Assembly (NCBI RefSeq): GCF_032854445.1
Contig: NC_088302.1
Coordinates: 39,062,191 to 39,126,190, forward strand
Source: Liolophura sinensis
Taxonomy: Eukaryota > Mollusca > Polyplacophora > Chitonida > Chitonidae
Length of the DNA stretch: 64,000 nt
Direction: 5' to 3'
The notes under the pieces were generated by a model that was not told the origin of the DNA, did no database searches, and was given only the letters and a program-made list of their open reading frames with translations. Shown piece after piece: positions 10,831 to 24,221 of the stretch; the stretch's first letter is position 1; each line of letters opens with the position of its first letter. The translations under genes were made by a program, and so were the position numbers.

Positions 10831-13539
10831 CAAAACCCCCAAAAGATTTCATTGTATAAAGACAGTTCAAGACGAGGACTAAAGACAGCTAATGTGATAA
10901 AGATAATACTTTGAAAAAGTGAATTAGCCGATGGAATATTAACTTTAATGACCGTAAAGTAGAGAGGTAACATATTTATAGGGACAAAATACACCGTAAC
11001 ACTGCTTAGCTCTACGTTATATGTATCAATTACAATGGCTAATTGTTTCACGAGTACGGCTGGATCTCAAGGGCCTGAAGTCTTGTTGCATCCTCTGTAT
11101 TTGACCAGTAAGAATAACATGCTCGTATAGCAAATCAATTTCGCTTGTAAATGTTCAGATCTGGCCATGACGACTCTTATTTTGCCGCTGTAAGCCATTT
11201 ACCAAACTTCAGTGTCCTGAAAAGAAAACCTGGAGATGAAATTACAAAACTGGCCGATGTATTAATTCTGCTTGCCTTTAATGGGCTGAAGTTATCAGCA
11301 CCACCTAACATCAGAGGGAGGGAGCCTGTAGACGGGCAGTGTGCATCACGTTTGAGTTTCTTACGCCCCTTGACTCTGCTTCCAAAAACCTTCAGTCTAA
11401 TCAATGCAGCTGATCATGAAGATTTCCGTACATGAAACTGGCTCCAGGGCTGTGGCTAAAGTGAGCTATAATATATGTAGCATAAGCATAAATCTTAATT
11501 TGTTTCCTATGACCTGTTGCCTGCATACATGTAAATTACTGATGCACTCTGGGAACCATTCATTATCCAAACCAGTTAAAGTTTCTCCTCATTCTTTTCG
11601 CCACAAAAACGTGCATACATATGTTTTTTGTTTTAAAAAGGTACATTTTGAGAAAATATATTCAATCTAGTGAAACATATCAGAAATTTAAAAACTAACA
11701 ATGTATTTTAAAGGAATATTATTTCAATGCCTTTAGTGTTGCTTTAAGCAGGTGCAAAAACATTGAGCACAACAGATATGTTAAGGCAAAGAAGCACAAA
11801 ACTGTTTACCAGCCATGTGTGTTTGACCTTTCATATCACGCACACAATTAAAGCCACTGTGATACCGTAAGCAGCACCACTGCTGGCTATATTGACAATT
11901 TCACACTCGACCAGTTCTACCATTGGTGATCACATCACCGTTCTCCGGGTCAAAGGTCAAGTGAGCATGATGTGCTCACGATCGAGAAACAGCCCTGACA
12001 GTTAAGAATGTCTGGGGCGACAATAATGCCTGACATTGACGTAACGCAGGCTCATGTACAATGAGGTGGCTGCCAACAGAGGCAATAGTTCCCTCATCAT
12101 CACTAGCCATCAATAACTGACCAATGTCTGACCATGCCTAGCAGCTGGGAATGCTCATCAGCAACGCGCCTGATGACGAGAGGTTATGAGTAGCTTAACA
12201 TTTGATCTACGCATGCTGGGATAACACGGACACCTCTCCTAACATGCCACGGGGCGTAGAAAATCTCCTGGTTCGTATGACTTATGCGATACACTAGACA
12301 TTTGCAACTTGACCATTTATTCTGAACAGTACTGGAATACCTTTCCCCACCTTTAATCAAACATCGTACAAGATCATCAAAATCTTTCCATATTTCATTC
12401 CTTTAAATGCAAGAGTGTTTCCATTATATTTTGTGTGTGTGTGTGTGTGTGTGCTTCACTGTTTTAATTTTTGCGTTTTTTGTTTTGTGGACATTGAAAT
12501 GGAATGGTGACTCAGTTTCCAAAGTGTTAAATGTTTGCTTCAGAGTCTTTTTTTTTTTTTTTTTTTACTTTCTTTCTTTTCATTATCTCACAGCTATACC
12601 TTTCTCTCTCTCTCTCTGCTCACATCATCAAACATTCATTACAACTCCAGAATTTCATGCTTTCAGCAAACATTTGGCCTAAACAGCAAAATACACGCTC
12701 ACATGTATCAATTTTGTGGTGTAAGCAAAATCAATAAGCCAAAACACAAGCTGATAACGCCATCAGTTCCAACACTTTTTTTTTTTTTTTTAAAGCAATG
12801 TCGAAAGATATGTGCTGTACACATACAGAATTCCTCCTTCACATAAATTCTGTAAAAATGCTGCGCCTTTAAAAATCTTTTTATGATCATACACAGACAA
12901 AAGACTTTATGCATTAAGACTTTAAAACAGTACTGTTAATTTAAACTACATGTTTAACAATGGCAAACAGGACTTTCATGCCATACTTTTTAACAATACA
13001 TAGTTGCAAAAATATTAAAAATACATGTATACTGTACTTCACAATGTTCTCTTTCTTCACAAAAAGCTCTTAACTTGCCCTTTTGGGTGAATGAATGAAT
13101 CAACATCAAGGAAAATGTGTCACTTGAAGCTTAAAAATTTGGGGAAATACACTAGTATGGATTTTAATGGCCATACATGTAGGTTAAGGCATGGGGGGTG
13201 GAATATTAGTATTCATGTAGGCAGAAATGCCTTAATTTTCCAGCATATTTTACTGATCCACTAACACCACGCATGAAGACCTAGAGTTGATATCACACAT
13301 TCCTTGCCATAATCGCCAGATCAATCTGCAGGTTTAGAGAAGATCAATTTATTATCATCACAAACAAACATTCTTATCAGCTGGCCCAACTGTTAACACC
13401 TGCATCACCTACAATCACTGATCCAGGAGCTCAGTGTACGTTTCTATTCCAGGTGTTGGCATTGCATGTCATTAGTAATCCATTCTGGCAGGTCTGTTCA
13501 TTCAGGCAATAATTTCTGATGTTTATTTCTGTCTTGCAG

Positions 13540-13582
13540 GTGTAGCGCTATGGACTGATGATGTCACGGAAACCTCCGGCAG
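13540..13582 (+). CDS. Candidate 43-nt coding exon
   Basis: Both splice sites are strong: TTTATTTCTGTCTTGCAG| before and CAG|GTATGT after. Only one frame is open, phase 1 in and phase 2 out, and it reads VALWTDDVTETSG, which looks like coding sequence. It takes the phase-1 end of the 524-599 candidate (restoring Gly) and feeds the phase-2 start of 15505. No direct in-frame join to 24222 is possible, so an intermediate exon is required. Confidence 0.42.
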
Positions 13583-13904
13583 GTATGTATAATGTAACTT
13601 TGATCATATCCATGGCAATCTAGAGCAAGACACAAAAGACTTTTAAGTGTTATTTCCCTGAAGGCCTCCATTCATCCATCCATAAACCCAGCTGACCCAT
13701 GCGTACTTTTGACTAAAACCCACATCCTGACTAAATTAATTGGAAAAAAGAATGGTATTAATAGAGCTTGTCACTCATGCATGTGATATTTTAAAGCAGT
13801 CTACACATCCCTATAGTCTACACATACATATCAGACATGCACCAATCAGAATGAGTTGCTACTGATGTTTCAGCTGGATTCATGGCAATAAAGTACCATA
13901 TGCT

Positions 13905-14045
13905 ACAGCTTCTGTAATTATTCAACCTTTTCACATATGTGCATCTTGTTTATTCAAGCGTAATCTGAAGGCATTATTCTGTTTAAACTGATAAAATTAT
14001 ACTTTTTGTGGAGCCCTGAAATTGGCCAACCAATGTAGTATTGCC
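13905..14045 (+). repeat. Dispersed repeat family R2, copy 1
   Basis: The block with TTTATTCAAGCGTAATCTGAAGGCATTA and TTGTGGAGCCCTGAAATTGGCCAACC recurs inverted at 27050-27200 and, more diverged, at 20400-20530. Confidence 0.65.
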
Positions 14046-14437
14046 TCCAAAATCAAATTAACTAAGTTTATCATGTATACAAATATATGTACGTGTATAT
14101 AGACAGAAATATCCTCGAAAAAGAATTAATGACTGATAGTGCCAGTTTGTCAGTATCCTAACCATATGACATCGTGGCAAGAGGAACTGTCTAAACCAGG
14201 AGACAGATAATGGTTTTCAAATCGATAACAAAAACATTCCGTCCAACCAAATTATGGATTTAAACAAAAAACAAATAAGAAACAACAAACATGCAACCCT
14301 TTGTTTCGAAAACCATTTTTGACATTTCTCTTACAAATACGCACAAATCTTACAAAGAACAAATTATCTTGCTTTTATTACTAAAGACCATCAAGGTTAT
14401 GAAATATTTTTCTACAAGTATTTAACTGTCAAGAAAT

Positions 14438-14597
14438 GTTACACGTGACTGTAGTTTCCTTCTCAGTTTTTGGATCGGTTACATGTAGCTGTAGTTTCCT
14501 TCTCAGTTTTTGGATCAGTTACATGTAGCTGTAGTTTCCTTCTCAGTTTTTGGATCGGTTACATGTGACTGTAGTTTCCTTCTCAGTTTTGGATCCA
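14438..14597. repeat. 40-bp tandem repeat, 4 copies
   Basis: The unit starts GTTACATGTAGCTGTAG and ends TTTTTGGATCG. Starts at 14438, 14478, 14518 and 14558 with few differences. It lies in the putative intron between the 13540 and 15505 candidates. Confidence 0.93.
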
Positions 14598-15149
14598 TAT
14601 TCATACATATTCATACACACAATTATTTCAAATCTGTTGGAATTGCAAAGTAACCTTTTCTTCTTTTATGTGTCCGGATATAGTCTTCAAAGTTTCAAGC
14701 TTTCAAAATTATGCCCAACAGTCCAGTTAAAAGGAAATCAACACAGCATGGATTAATATGTACAAAAAAGCCTAAAGCAAAAAAAAAAAATATCAAGGCA
14801 GAAGAATACACATCTATGTCACTATAGATAAAAACCTAAGCAGATTTTAATCTCTAATCCAGATGTTCGAAATAACCTCTTAAGTCCCCCAACATTTCCA
14901 AAAATAAAAGAGAGAAAAACTAAGTAAATGTTAAAAGAAATGACAGGACACATATCACTTAGTTTGGCATTATATAGGTTGTTTCACATTGTTGGTGTGC
15001 ACTGATTGCACTACTGGTCCACCTAGTTCAAATCGAGAAATGTAGCACTCAGAACAGAATACAGTGTACACGAAAATCCATTCATACACTAAGTACCTGA
15101 ACAGGAGTATTTATGAAACTGATTACCCCATTGTCATTAAACTTAAGCA

Positions 15150-15375
15150 TTCAGAGGTTAAAGATGATAAGCAAGATTTCATCAAAATCCGCACGGTCGT
15201 TTGGGAGGGGATGCAAGAGTTCAGATGATAGACAGGATGTATGTTTCGTCGAAATCGGCACAGTAGTTTGGGAAAAGATGCATGGACAAAATCATGTCTT
15301 ACAGACAGACAGACCGACAGACATACGAACGAATGGACTGATAGGGAGATTCCAGTGTTCCACCCCACCTCCCCT
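15150..15375 (+). mobile_element. Dispersed repeat with CAGACAGACAGACCGACAGAC core
   Basis: Paired modules (TTTCATCAAAATCCGCACGGTCGTTTGGGAG and TTTCGTCGAAATCGGCACAGTAGTTTGGGA) precede a tract of ACAGACAGACAGACCGACAGAC. This layout is common in marine invertebrate genomes as a non-autonomous repeat. The frames across it on both strands are repeat-derived. Confidence 0.6.
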
Positions 15376-15504
15376 AACAGCTTTGTTGAGGAAGATATAA
15401 AAAGGAGTACATAATCCATCAAGAAGCTGAATTCACATGTTGTCTACTCTTATCAGAATGTGAATATGCAGAATTTTTTCCTCTCTCCAATTTTTTTTTT
15501 CCAG

Positions 15505-15544
15505 GAAATTTTTTTACGGAATACTCTTTTCTTATCAGTATCAG
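15505..15544 (+). CDS. Candidate 40-nt micro-exon upstream of the membrane-protein exon
   Basis: The acceptor is excellent (CTCTCTCCAA, ten T's, CCAG|) and the donor is CAG|GTTAGC. In phase 2 it reads RKFFYGILFSYQYQ and leaves in phase 0, which is what the 24222 exon needs. It also takes the phase-2 end of the 13540-13582 candidate. Short length and coincidental splice sites make this tentative. Confidence 0.3.
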
Positions 15545-15764
15545 GTTAGCAGCCAGAATTACAAAAAACAAAACCATTTTCTCTGTGGACAGTTCTCAGA
15601 TTTCCTGCTGCTAAAACAAGTAATTACCCCACGATAATTATTAATCAATACAGGTTGATCATTCAGCTAATACCTGATAAAGCATAAATAATCTCCAATA
15701 CCAGAGAAAAGGACAAAAGTACAAAGAATCTTTAAATGAACAGACAGATCTTAGGATATGCATG

Positions 15765-15970
15765 TTGACTCATCTGGTTAAAACCTTTATTGTGTCGCCC
15801 TCTAGCCAGTGAGGTTGTAGGCTCAAATCCAGCCGTTGTTTGTATGACTGCATCTTTAAGTCAGGAAATTTGTAAGGTTGGCCTGGTAAATGTTGACAGT
15901 TTACTTCATGCACAATTACAAACCAGATCACTGTCACATAAGTGAAAAAAACAATTCTTGAATTCTATCT
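15765..15970 (+). mobile_element. Decayed SINE-like element
   Basis: A degenerate tRNA B-box context (GTTGTAGGCTCAAATCCAGCC) is followed by a body ending CACTGTCACATAAGTGAAAAAAACAATTCTTGA, a SINE-type end. Confidence 0.4.
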
Positions 15971-18900
15971 AAACACTTAGGAAATGAATACATTTCTTTT
16001 ATGAACAACATTTGTTCCTATTACCACATGTCAATCTGGATTCATTCTGCCTGATGCATTGTGCGGCATTCATTCGAAATGTCTTTGCACATTGCTAAAC
16101 AGAGAATAATCTAGAGCTTATCAACACCCTTCATACATGAGGATGGACAAAGCTCTGGGAATACGTGTATTAATTAACCAGTGGGGATATAGCTGTTAAC
16201 GGTGATACAGAAAGGCTTGTGTACATGCACTGATGGTCAAGGCTATGCATACATGTACAAGTACATTCAGCGTGAAGTTCCCGAAACACAAATTGTGAAG
16301 AACAGTGCACCTGGTGGTTGGAGAGATCATCCATTTGGTAAACAGAATAAAATGAGACAAATTATCACATTCACACACTGCTCTAAATCAACCTGACTGC
16401 CATGGCAACCAGTTCCTGAACGCAGCCCCATTGACACACCCTAATACCAAGATCACCATAGTAGCTTGTATGTAAAATCTATATCGCATAATGCCAGTCG
16501 AGGAGAGACAGAGAAAGTAAGGGCAGCTCCAGGGGATGTGCAGGACCGTACCTGTGAGGTGTAAGACCAGGTTATGGCCTACCCCACCCTACACACCAGG
16601 TAAGCCATATCACTTACCCACCTGATATATCCTGAGGCACAGGCACCTCATAATTCATAAGTAACTTCAAACAAGGCACTCAGGTAGATCTACAATCTAC
16701 CGACCGTTATACCTGGCTAACACAGGTACATATCAGGAATGAATTCAGGTTATATGATGATTTGTAACAGCCTTATACCTGGAAGTTACCTAGCTCCCTG
16801 ATCTATGTCAGCTTTAAAATCAGGCATACTATGAAACTGGCACCAAGAGTTTAGCTGCTTCTGCTTCAATGTCAGAAACTCTGTGTCTTAAAGGCAAGTT
16901 TAAATAACAGTTAAGGATCAAGAAAGTATGTGATATGTTTTTCTAGATGGAAAAGAAAAATTGCAGTGTATTAAAAGCGTTACTGTATGATTTGCAAGAT
17001 GATACAGAATCAAAGGTTTTCTGTCCTTTCAACTTTGACCTGAAGTGATGTCTTGCAGGAAAACATGATGTCATCCATCACTGATATATATAGCCACAAA
17101 TGATGCTCTACTTTCAAATGCTCTTAATGTCATTCTACAAACAATTGGCATATTCGATCTCATACCTGCCTGATTTAACGTCACAGAAGGAATGTCACAC
17201 CGTGCCAATTTACCTAAACTGCCGAAGATTTTTTTTTTTTAGGACTCGATATTCAGGTTTATTAATTAAACAGAGTTATAAGATGTAAATCCTTTTTACC
17301 TAATGTGTTAGCTTTGTTCCACAGTTAGCTCATACTGTTTACAAAAGCCAATTTAAACTTTTCAAATTCAAATGAGTTAAGTTTACCACATTTCATTACG
17401 TTCAAAGTATAACTTGAATTTTGATGACAGATATTTATATACGTCAATGCAAACTCAATGTTAATCGATCAGCACATTTCTGAATGAGAGGAAAACAAAC
17501 TGTTTGACGCCAATGTTTGAGCCCTCGTCAAACATTTGCAACCATTAGGCTTATTTGACGGTATTGCACCACATAAAACATATCCCGTTATGTGGCCTTA
17601 AAAATGAACGGTAATGAATATCATCAATAATAATGACTATGGATCCAGCTTGATTGATCATCAAATTTTGCTTGGTCAGCAAAGCAATGTATTTCAGTAA
17701 ATTACTGAATGAATGATTATGGCTTAACACCAAGTAAATAAAGTCCACCACTGCAGAAAAACTGTTCTTTCTCTATAAAGATAATCCACTGATATATTTT
17801 CCAAGAAACATTTAATATCATATGCAGCTGAAGACTTGTTGACAATTCAGTGGTCAATGTTACACCAGAACATATCTTTATACCTGCAAGAAGAATATCA
17901 GACCTGCCAATTCTTCTGACTTGCCAATTTTACGATTCTCCCAAGGATGACTTAATTTAAGTGGAAATATTGATATCATCAAAATGAATTTCTTCAGAGA
18001 TTTTACTTTACTTACTTATTATACTAATGTGTCCAGTGGATCAACTAGATTCAGACCTGCTTCAATGCAGCTTTCTGGCAGTTACAACCTAAAGTGCTCA
18101 AAGACCAGTGAGCTTATTAATTTGATAATATTCTCTTGATTGTTGCCAGTTTTATTTATACATTTCTTCACTGATGAATACAGACTGATCCTACTGAAAC
18201 AGCTGTTATTGAAGTAAGCATTTGTAATAACGCACGAATGCTCAAGCTATAAGTGTCAAGATTCTTGGTAGATACTTGGTTGACAAATGGCCCTATGGTC
18301 AGGTCTTGGACAGATAAGAGTATGTAAATCTTCATATTCGTTACTAATGAGGATGATCATTAGACAAAACACCAACAATCAAACTGACACTCGCGTTTAT
18401 CATGCGGATCTGAGTTACATACATGTATATAGCTCTGCAATGTACCTGCGGGAAGTCCTCTAATGAACAACTATAAGTCTGATACATGTGCGTGTGGTGT
18501 AAAGAGCTCGTTAGGCCGTTAAACAAGCCCCGTTATGTATGTACTTCTAGTATGAACTGAATGCTCAGGTAGTTAACAAGAAAGAAAATGGTGATGGAGG
18601 AGATGTATAGTATAGGTTGTTCCCCATGCCTAATGTATTCACCTGTAACAGACAAATTCGTGTCAGTCTAATTGTGAATATTGGGCTACTAGCATTATTA
18701 CTAGCATTACTACTAGTATTACTAGAGTTAAGCATAGATGTAAACATAGGCACATAACTCCAAACTCTCTTCTTCGCTCAGTAAAAAGTGTTCAGACAAA
18801 TAAAAATAGGAAAATATTACCCAGTACCAAACCAGAGAGAGAGAGAGAGAAAATCTGCCAAAAAAAGATGAATCATGCTCAAGCACCTTGGCTGGCAGAC

Positions 18901-20399
18901 AACGGCTAAAATTCTTGTATATATACACAATGTAGCTGTGTCAACTTCTAGTGCCAATTTCCCTAAAAGGAATTCCTTAAATACAGGAATGAGAGGGCAA
19001 AACCTTTGATGCTTGACTGATCTGAAAAGTCAACAACTGGCAAAATGTCACTAGCATCTTCCGGCGTTTGACGGAGAGGGCAAAAAGTATACCCTGAACA
19101 AGTTTTATTTATTTAAGCAGCTGTGATTCCATTTGAAGTTTTATGGAAGAACAAAGTTCTATACCAAGAGGATGCTCAAAAACTCAGCTGTCACACTTTT
19201 GTTGACTTGTGTCAATTAATCTGTGTTAAGTCAGAAGGGGTCTTTGGAGAAAAGGAGTTCTCCAGTGGAGAATAGTGCCAAGCAGGAAAAGATGTTCTCC
19301 AACACTGATTAGAAGGGGGACACAACCCACCACACATACCACGCTGATAAACCAGCCCAGATTGAATTTATCTCTGTCCAGGTCAAACACCAAGAGGGGG
19401 AATAAGGCTAAAAGCTTTCCTGGACTCACACAAGCAGTAAGCAGATGGGCTCTACGTGTTGTACTCATTTATATGTGTTCTACCATTCATGCAGCTTCAA
19501 ACAACAATGTGCAGGGAGTTACAGAAGGACTTTACGTCTGCGTGTAATGACACTGCATTTACACTATCCCCTTGATGTCATGCCAGAAGGTGTTACGGGA
19601 GCCGAACACAAACTACCTAACACAGCTGTCATAATTACCATGGAAACAAACCCCCTGTGTGCACCAGCACACCATGACATTGAATTGATTTCATCAATTA
19701 TATTTACACATGTAGAACAAATTGTTTGGTAAAATTTGGTTAAATTTCTTCAGGAAAATTTTGACAAGTAGATTATCTAGAAAAGTACACCAGACAATAT
19801 TTACTAACCCATAAAAGTGGGAAGGTAAAGCAAAATAGCTGTTGATGAGCTTCTATCTGGTATGCTTACCTTAATTTTTACATACAAAGGCCATTTACGT
19901 CAAAGACCAACTGACTTATGTCCCCTCGTAATACTTATACAATGTATTTCCAGCAAAGGCAGGAAAGAGCAAAAGACTACGCAGCACTGGCACAAATTAT
20001 TTTAGGCCAGAAAGGATCCCCATTACAGTTGAAAACTACAACAGACCATTCATTCTGTTGCAATACCTAACTAGGAATTCCAAACCATAGGTCTATATGC
20101 CTTTTCCAAAGACAGAATGGAACAGTCAGTCAGTACACTTTTATGACTCAAACAGAACATTCAGGCCTGCATACACTGAACATGTTAAAACAACAATACC
20201 ATTATGTAGTTGATCAGTAGTGGTATACTTTTTGTAGAGAGTGAAGTGTACGAATGTAAGAGGTATTAATTAGTAATAAGACCTGGTATTTAAAAATACA
20301 TGAAAAGACTTGTCCTGGCTACAATTAAATCCTACAGTAGTCCAGATCTGTAAATCCCAGCCATTCTAACAACTCTTCGATGCAAACATGTACAAACAT

Positions 20400-20530
20400 A
20401 TACTGTAATTCTTCAACCCTTTCAATGTTTGCAAAGTGTTTCTTCCAGCTTATTCTGAAAGCACACTTCTTTGTAAACTGTTTACATTATACTTTTTGTC
20501 AAGCCCTAAAAGGGCCAAGGCCACAGGCCC
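20400..20530 (+). repeat. Dispersed repeat family R2, copy 2
   Basis: TACTGTAATTCTTCAACCCTTTCA through ATACTTTTTGTCAAGCCCTAAAAGGGCC aligns with the 13905 copy with substitutions. Confidence 0.5.
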
Positions 20531-23500
20531 CCATTAATTTTCCATAAGCGACAATGTAGCGCTGTAGCGCTGTAGCTCAGTTACAAACATTCCATGACCA
20601 ATAAGCTTTGGGGCATACCTGGCCCAGCCTGTGAGAAAGAAGCCATAAAAATCTTGACATAAGTTGACCAGCAAAATCTGGACCTTTCTATGTGGGCAGC
20701 TGGGAGGCTGCTTAGCAACACCAAGGGGACGTCACTCGCATCCTCATCACTACCTCAAACCTTGTGTCCTCTCGCCCAGAATCTCAAACTTTCATCAATA
20801 AAGCTCATACCTCCTCAAAGTTTAGACAATTTCCAGTATTTTAATACCAAGCATGCACCTGTACACCAAAAATGGCCGCCTAAGAGCAAAAAAAAGACTT
20901 GATACCCTAAAGTAAACAGAATCACATTCGTCCCTACCGAAAAACGGTAGTTGTAATGGGGGTCTTTGTCCTTCTAACCATTGTAGTTTTGTCTCCAAAA
21001 TCAAATTTCAAATGTGCATAAATTGAAAAAAAAATTGAGGAATTAAGTTTTACAAATAATTAGTTACATGTTCATGAATAGCACCTAAAAATAAAACAAA
21101 AAGAGCATAAAACAAAGAATACAGATTTATTTTTCTCTGGAGCTGCTGTGATTTTCCTTGCACCTTCAGCCAGCATCAAAACAAAGGCTGTCACAAGCTG
21201 TCATTAGCACCTATGTATGTGCATCCTCACTCTAGCTCCATGTAATAGTTAAGACTGTTCTACATGTACCTATGTTTGATCAAGGACAGACACCTACAGG
21301 ACTGATCGAGTAACGCGTACAACACGTCATTCAGCCATTACCCTCCATGTTCTTGCTGAAGTGCTGTCCATGCACCCAACACAAACAATCTGCAGGCCTT
21401 ATCAGCCTGACTACACAGTACGCTCTGCCGATTCCTATCTTTATCATATATGCATTTACACTGTTTACTTGTGTCAGTGTACTGGCATATCTGTCGCCAT
21501 CCAACACAGATGACCAAAATGGCATCAGTTCCTGACAGCAAAACACTATTTTTCATTTGGTTTTTTTTTTTGTATACAGGCAATATTTGCTACATGGCAT
21601 AGTGGTCATAGCATAAGAGATAGCATTGCAGGTCAATCCTTTATGTACACATTAAACCATGGAGCAGACAAGTTAACCGAATTCAAAAGCTTCAAAGGCT
21701 AATTTTTCAACGTACAAAGGCTGGTAAAATGAATTCAAAACTTGCCTCACAGTTTACCATGAACCAAATCTTTGCTACTGTTAATTCTAACCTTAACAAC
21801 ATTGATGAACTTTTTGTTGAAACAAATTTTGGTAATTTTCAGTCTGAAATGACTTAACACATATATGTTGCCATTATGTCTGAAAGAGGATATGAAAGGC
21901 CAATGTTGTAAATACACCTTTAAGGGGCTCGAAATTAGATCTCACGGATGTCTCTACTGTCCATCAAAAAAAAAAAACAGTAATTGTACCAATGTTAGAA
22001 ATCAATGAGGTTGATATAACATTATATATCTGGCCCAGGAAATATACAGCTAAACTTATTGCAAGCAGCATTATTGCAGCTGTTTCAAGCTCTCTGGGGC
22101 AAATAAACAGACAGCCAGACCGCCAGGCATCAATTTGAAGCCTCGATACTCATACCTTAACTTCTTTGATTGTTGTACCATTTTCCTATGCATGGTACTT
22201 TTATACACCTTTCCAACTGTTCTATCTGACTAGGATGAGAACATACTCAGACACTCCCCTGCCCAAACCTACATATACGTATCATACAATTAAGCCATCC
22301 GTATGTTACTTTATCCTAAACTGATACAAGTACAATGATAGATCAATCCATGATACTTTCTCCCTAATTTGCTGTCTTGTTTTCCAAAAAAAGCTATATT
22401 ATCATTTGAGACTTTCACAGCTGAGCTCTAAATCTAAATACTTTCAAATTTCTTTGTTATTTATTTCCCAGTAATTTCTGTATCCCACAATCTGCCTTGA
22501 CATATTACATTCCCTCGTTGCGATAACAATTTTATTGCTGCAGCAGTATACAAACAGCTTGCACTTTAGAAAAAAATCAAATAATTTTAATGCAGCAAAT
22601 TGCTGAACAAGAGTAATGATAAGGATCTTTACCTACCAACACATATATCCATTTATGTATCTGGTCTGGTTACTGAATTGTCTGATTTGTCTTTTTTTAA
22701 AATAAACTCTATGTTTAGCAGATCACAAGGTGACAGTACATAAATTTCACAGCAGATGGGAACAATGTGTGTTTTCATGCAGTCTCTGAGTGAATCAACT
22801 CACATAGCTTCATATAAATCTCAATAAACTGTGACAAGATACCCGTACATCAACACACTACATCTGACAAAACCTCAGTTTTTTTCATTAATTTGATTTA
22901 CTTCACTTTATCGCAACACATTTTGTTGAGATCTAGTGTGGATAAAGCTGGCTACCGGCTGATCATAGCAAACAATTCAACCGTTTAATGATAAGCCAGG
23001 TCTCGGTATTAAAAACATTGATTTTTTTTTTGCCAGCTGTTTCATCCAGGTTAATTCTTTCACTGCCTTTATAGGCCAAAGGTAAAAACTTTCATGCACA
23101 TCTGATCATTTCTTTAATCACCATAATCATATGTACCTTACTGAATTATTAAACAACGTTCATGAGTTTGCATACATAGCTTTCACATATTCCCTCCACT
23201 GGATATACATGAACATACTGTCTTAATTCACACATGTTGCTTAAATGCATTATACATGTATGTAATGCAAGCTATTTATACCCGCAGTATACAAAATCAT
23301 TTATCACTGGTTATAGATATGCAGAACATGTTTTAGTGCATTATGTCTGCATATTATGTTGTTTTCTTGAAGATAATCAAACTAAAATAGACAAAATCAG
23401 ACTGTAAGGACAACATTTTAACTAAAAAAACAGATTTCAAACAAGTAAAACTTTAACATTTTGAGGAAATACAGGTTACTGATAAAGACGTCCATTTCAG

Positions 23501-24221
23501 TTTGGAAAGTGATCAAAATTCAAGGCCAAAAAGGTAAAATTTCACTTGATTTCATGTGATTTTTCACCCCATTTGATTTTTTTTTTTGAGATGTCTTTCA
23601 TGCACTGGGACACTTTGCAACCTAAATCAAGCAATGCTACCATAGAATTTTAGTTTTAAGGTAGCCCTAAATGCTGAAGACATAATGATTTTCTGATCAC
23701 TTAATAATATGTGTAAGGATCAGACAGAAACAAAGCAATGAAGAAGAAAGGGTGATTTGCACAAAATTTCCTTGTATTTACAGACACAATGGCTTGTGTT
23801 CAACATCATTCCTTAATTATTATCAGCCAAAGATAAGACAAATCAAAAAAGATGCTGATCCAATTACTCTTGATTTTCTTTAATTGGGTAATGAAATGAT
23901 AACCTTTGTACATGACGAGTGTGATGACAGCAATAATAACACTATAGGATTCCATCAAGAGATCCATGGCAAATGCTACTGCAACATCATTGCAGCAATC
24001 AAGGGCTGATGTAGAATCGTTTGGGCACCCTTTTGATTTCCAGAGCTGTCAGTTTTACATGCAAATAACAAAAAAAATTAACATTTGGGATCCCAAACTT
24101 CAGAACCCTTGATGGGCTCAAAATTGCCCTAGATCAGGTACTGGCCGAGAAATTAAAAAAAGAAAAAAGGACTTTCATGTATCACCCTTGCTTAAAACAT
24201 CTCCTGTTTCTCTCTTTACAG

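Larger units (their letters stand above)
600..13539. other. Long stretch without a firm gene
   Basis: Apart from the candidate minus-strand exons near 3.1 kb, it contains only repeats listed separately, A/T homopolymers, and blocks of higher complexity around 700-960, 9580-9780, 11150-11430 and 11850-12290 that look unlike decayed repeats. It would be a 12.9-kb intron if the plus-strand exon chain is right. Confidence 0.5.
15545..24221. other. Non-coding stretch before the membrane-protein exon
   Basis: Directly upstream of the acceptor at 24221, so at least its right end is intron. It holds SINE and R2 repeat copies, homopolymers, and a TAAT-rich block at 15600-15700. No exon could be supported. 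Confidence 0.55.

Noticed and set aside
15113-15422. Frames of 95-99 codons on both strands
   Set aside because: They cover the dispersed repeat with the CAGACAGACAGACCGACAG tract.
17058-17100. Exon after GATGTCTTGCAG at about 17058 as the link to 24222
   Set aside because: In the phase required by the 13540 exon it meets a TGA within three codons.
19445-19732. 95-codon plus frame
   Set aside because: No start context, splice sites or recognisable domain; possibly a conserved non-coding stretch.
24177-24221. ATG at 24177 as the true start of the membrane-protein frame
   Set aside because: The 15 codons before 24222 overlap a strong polypyrimidine tract and CAG acceptor, so they are most likely intronic.
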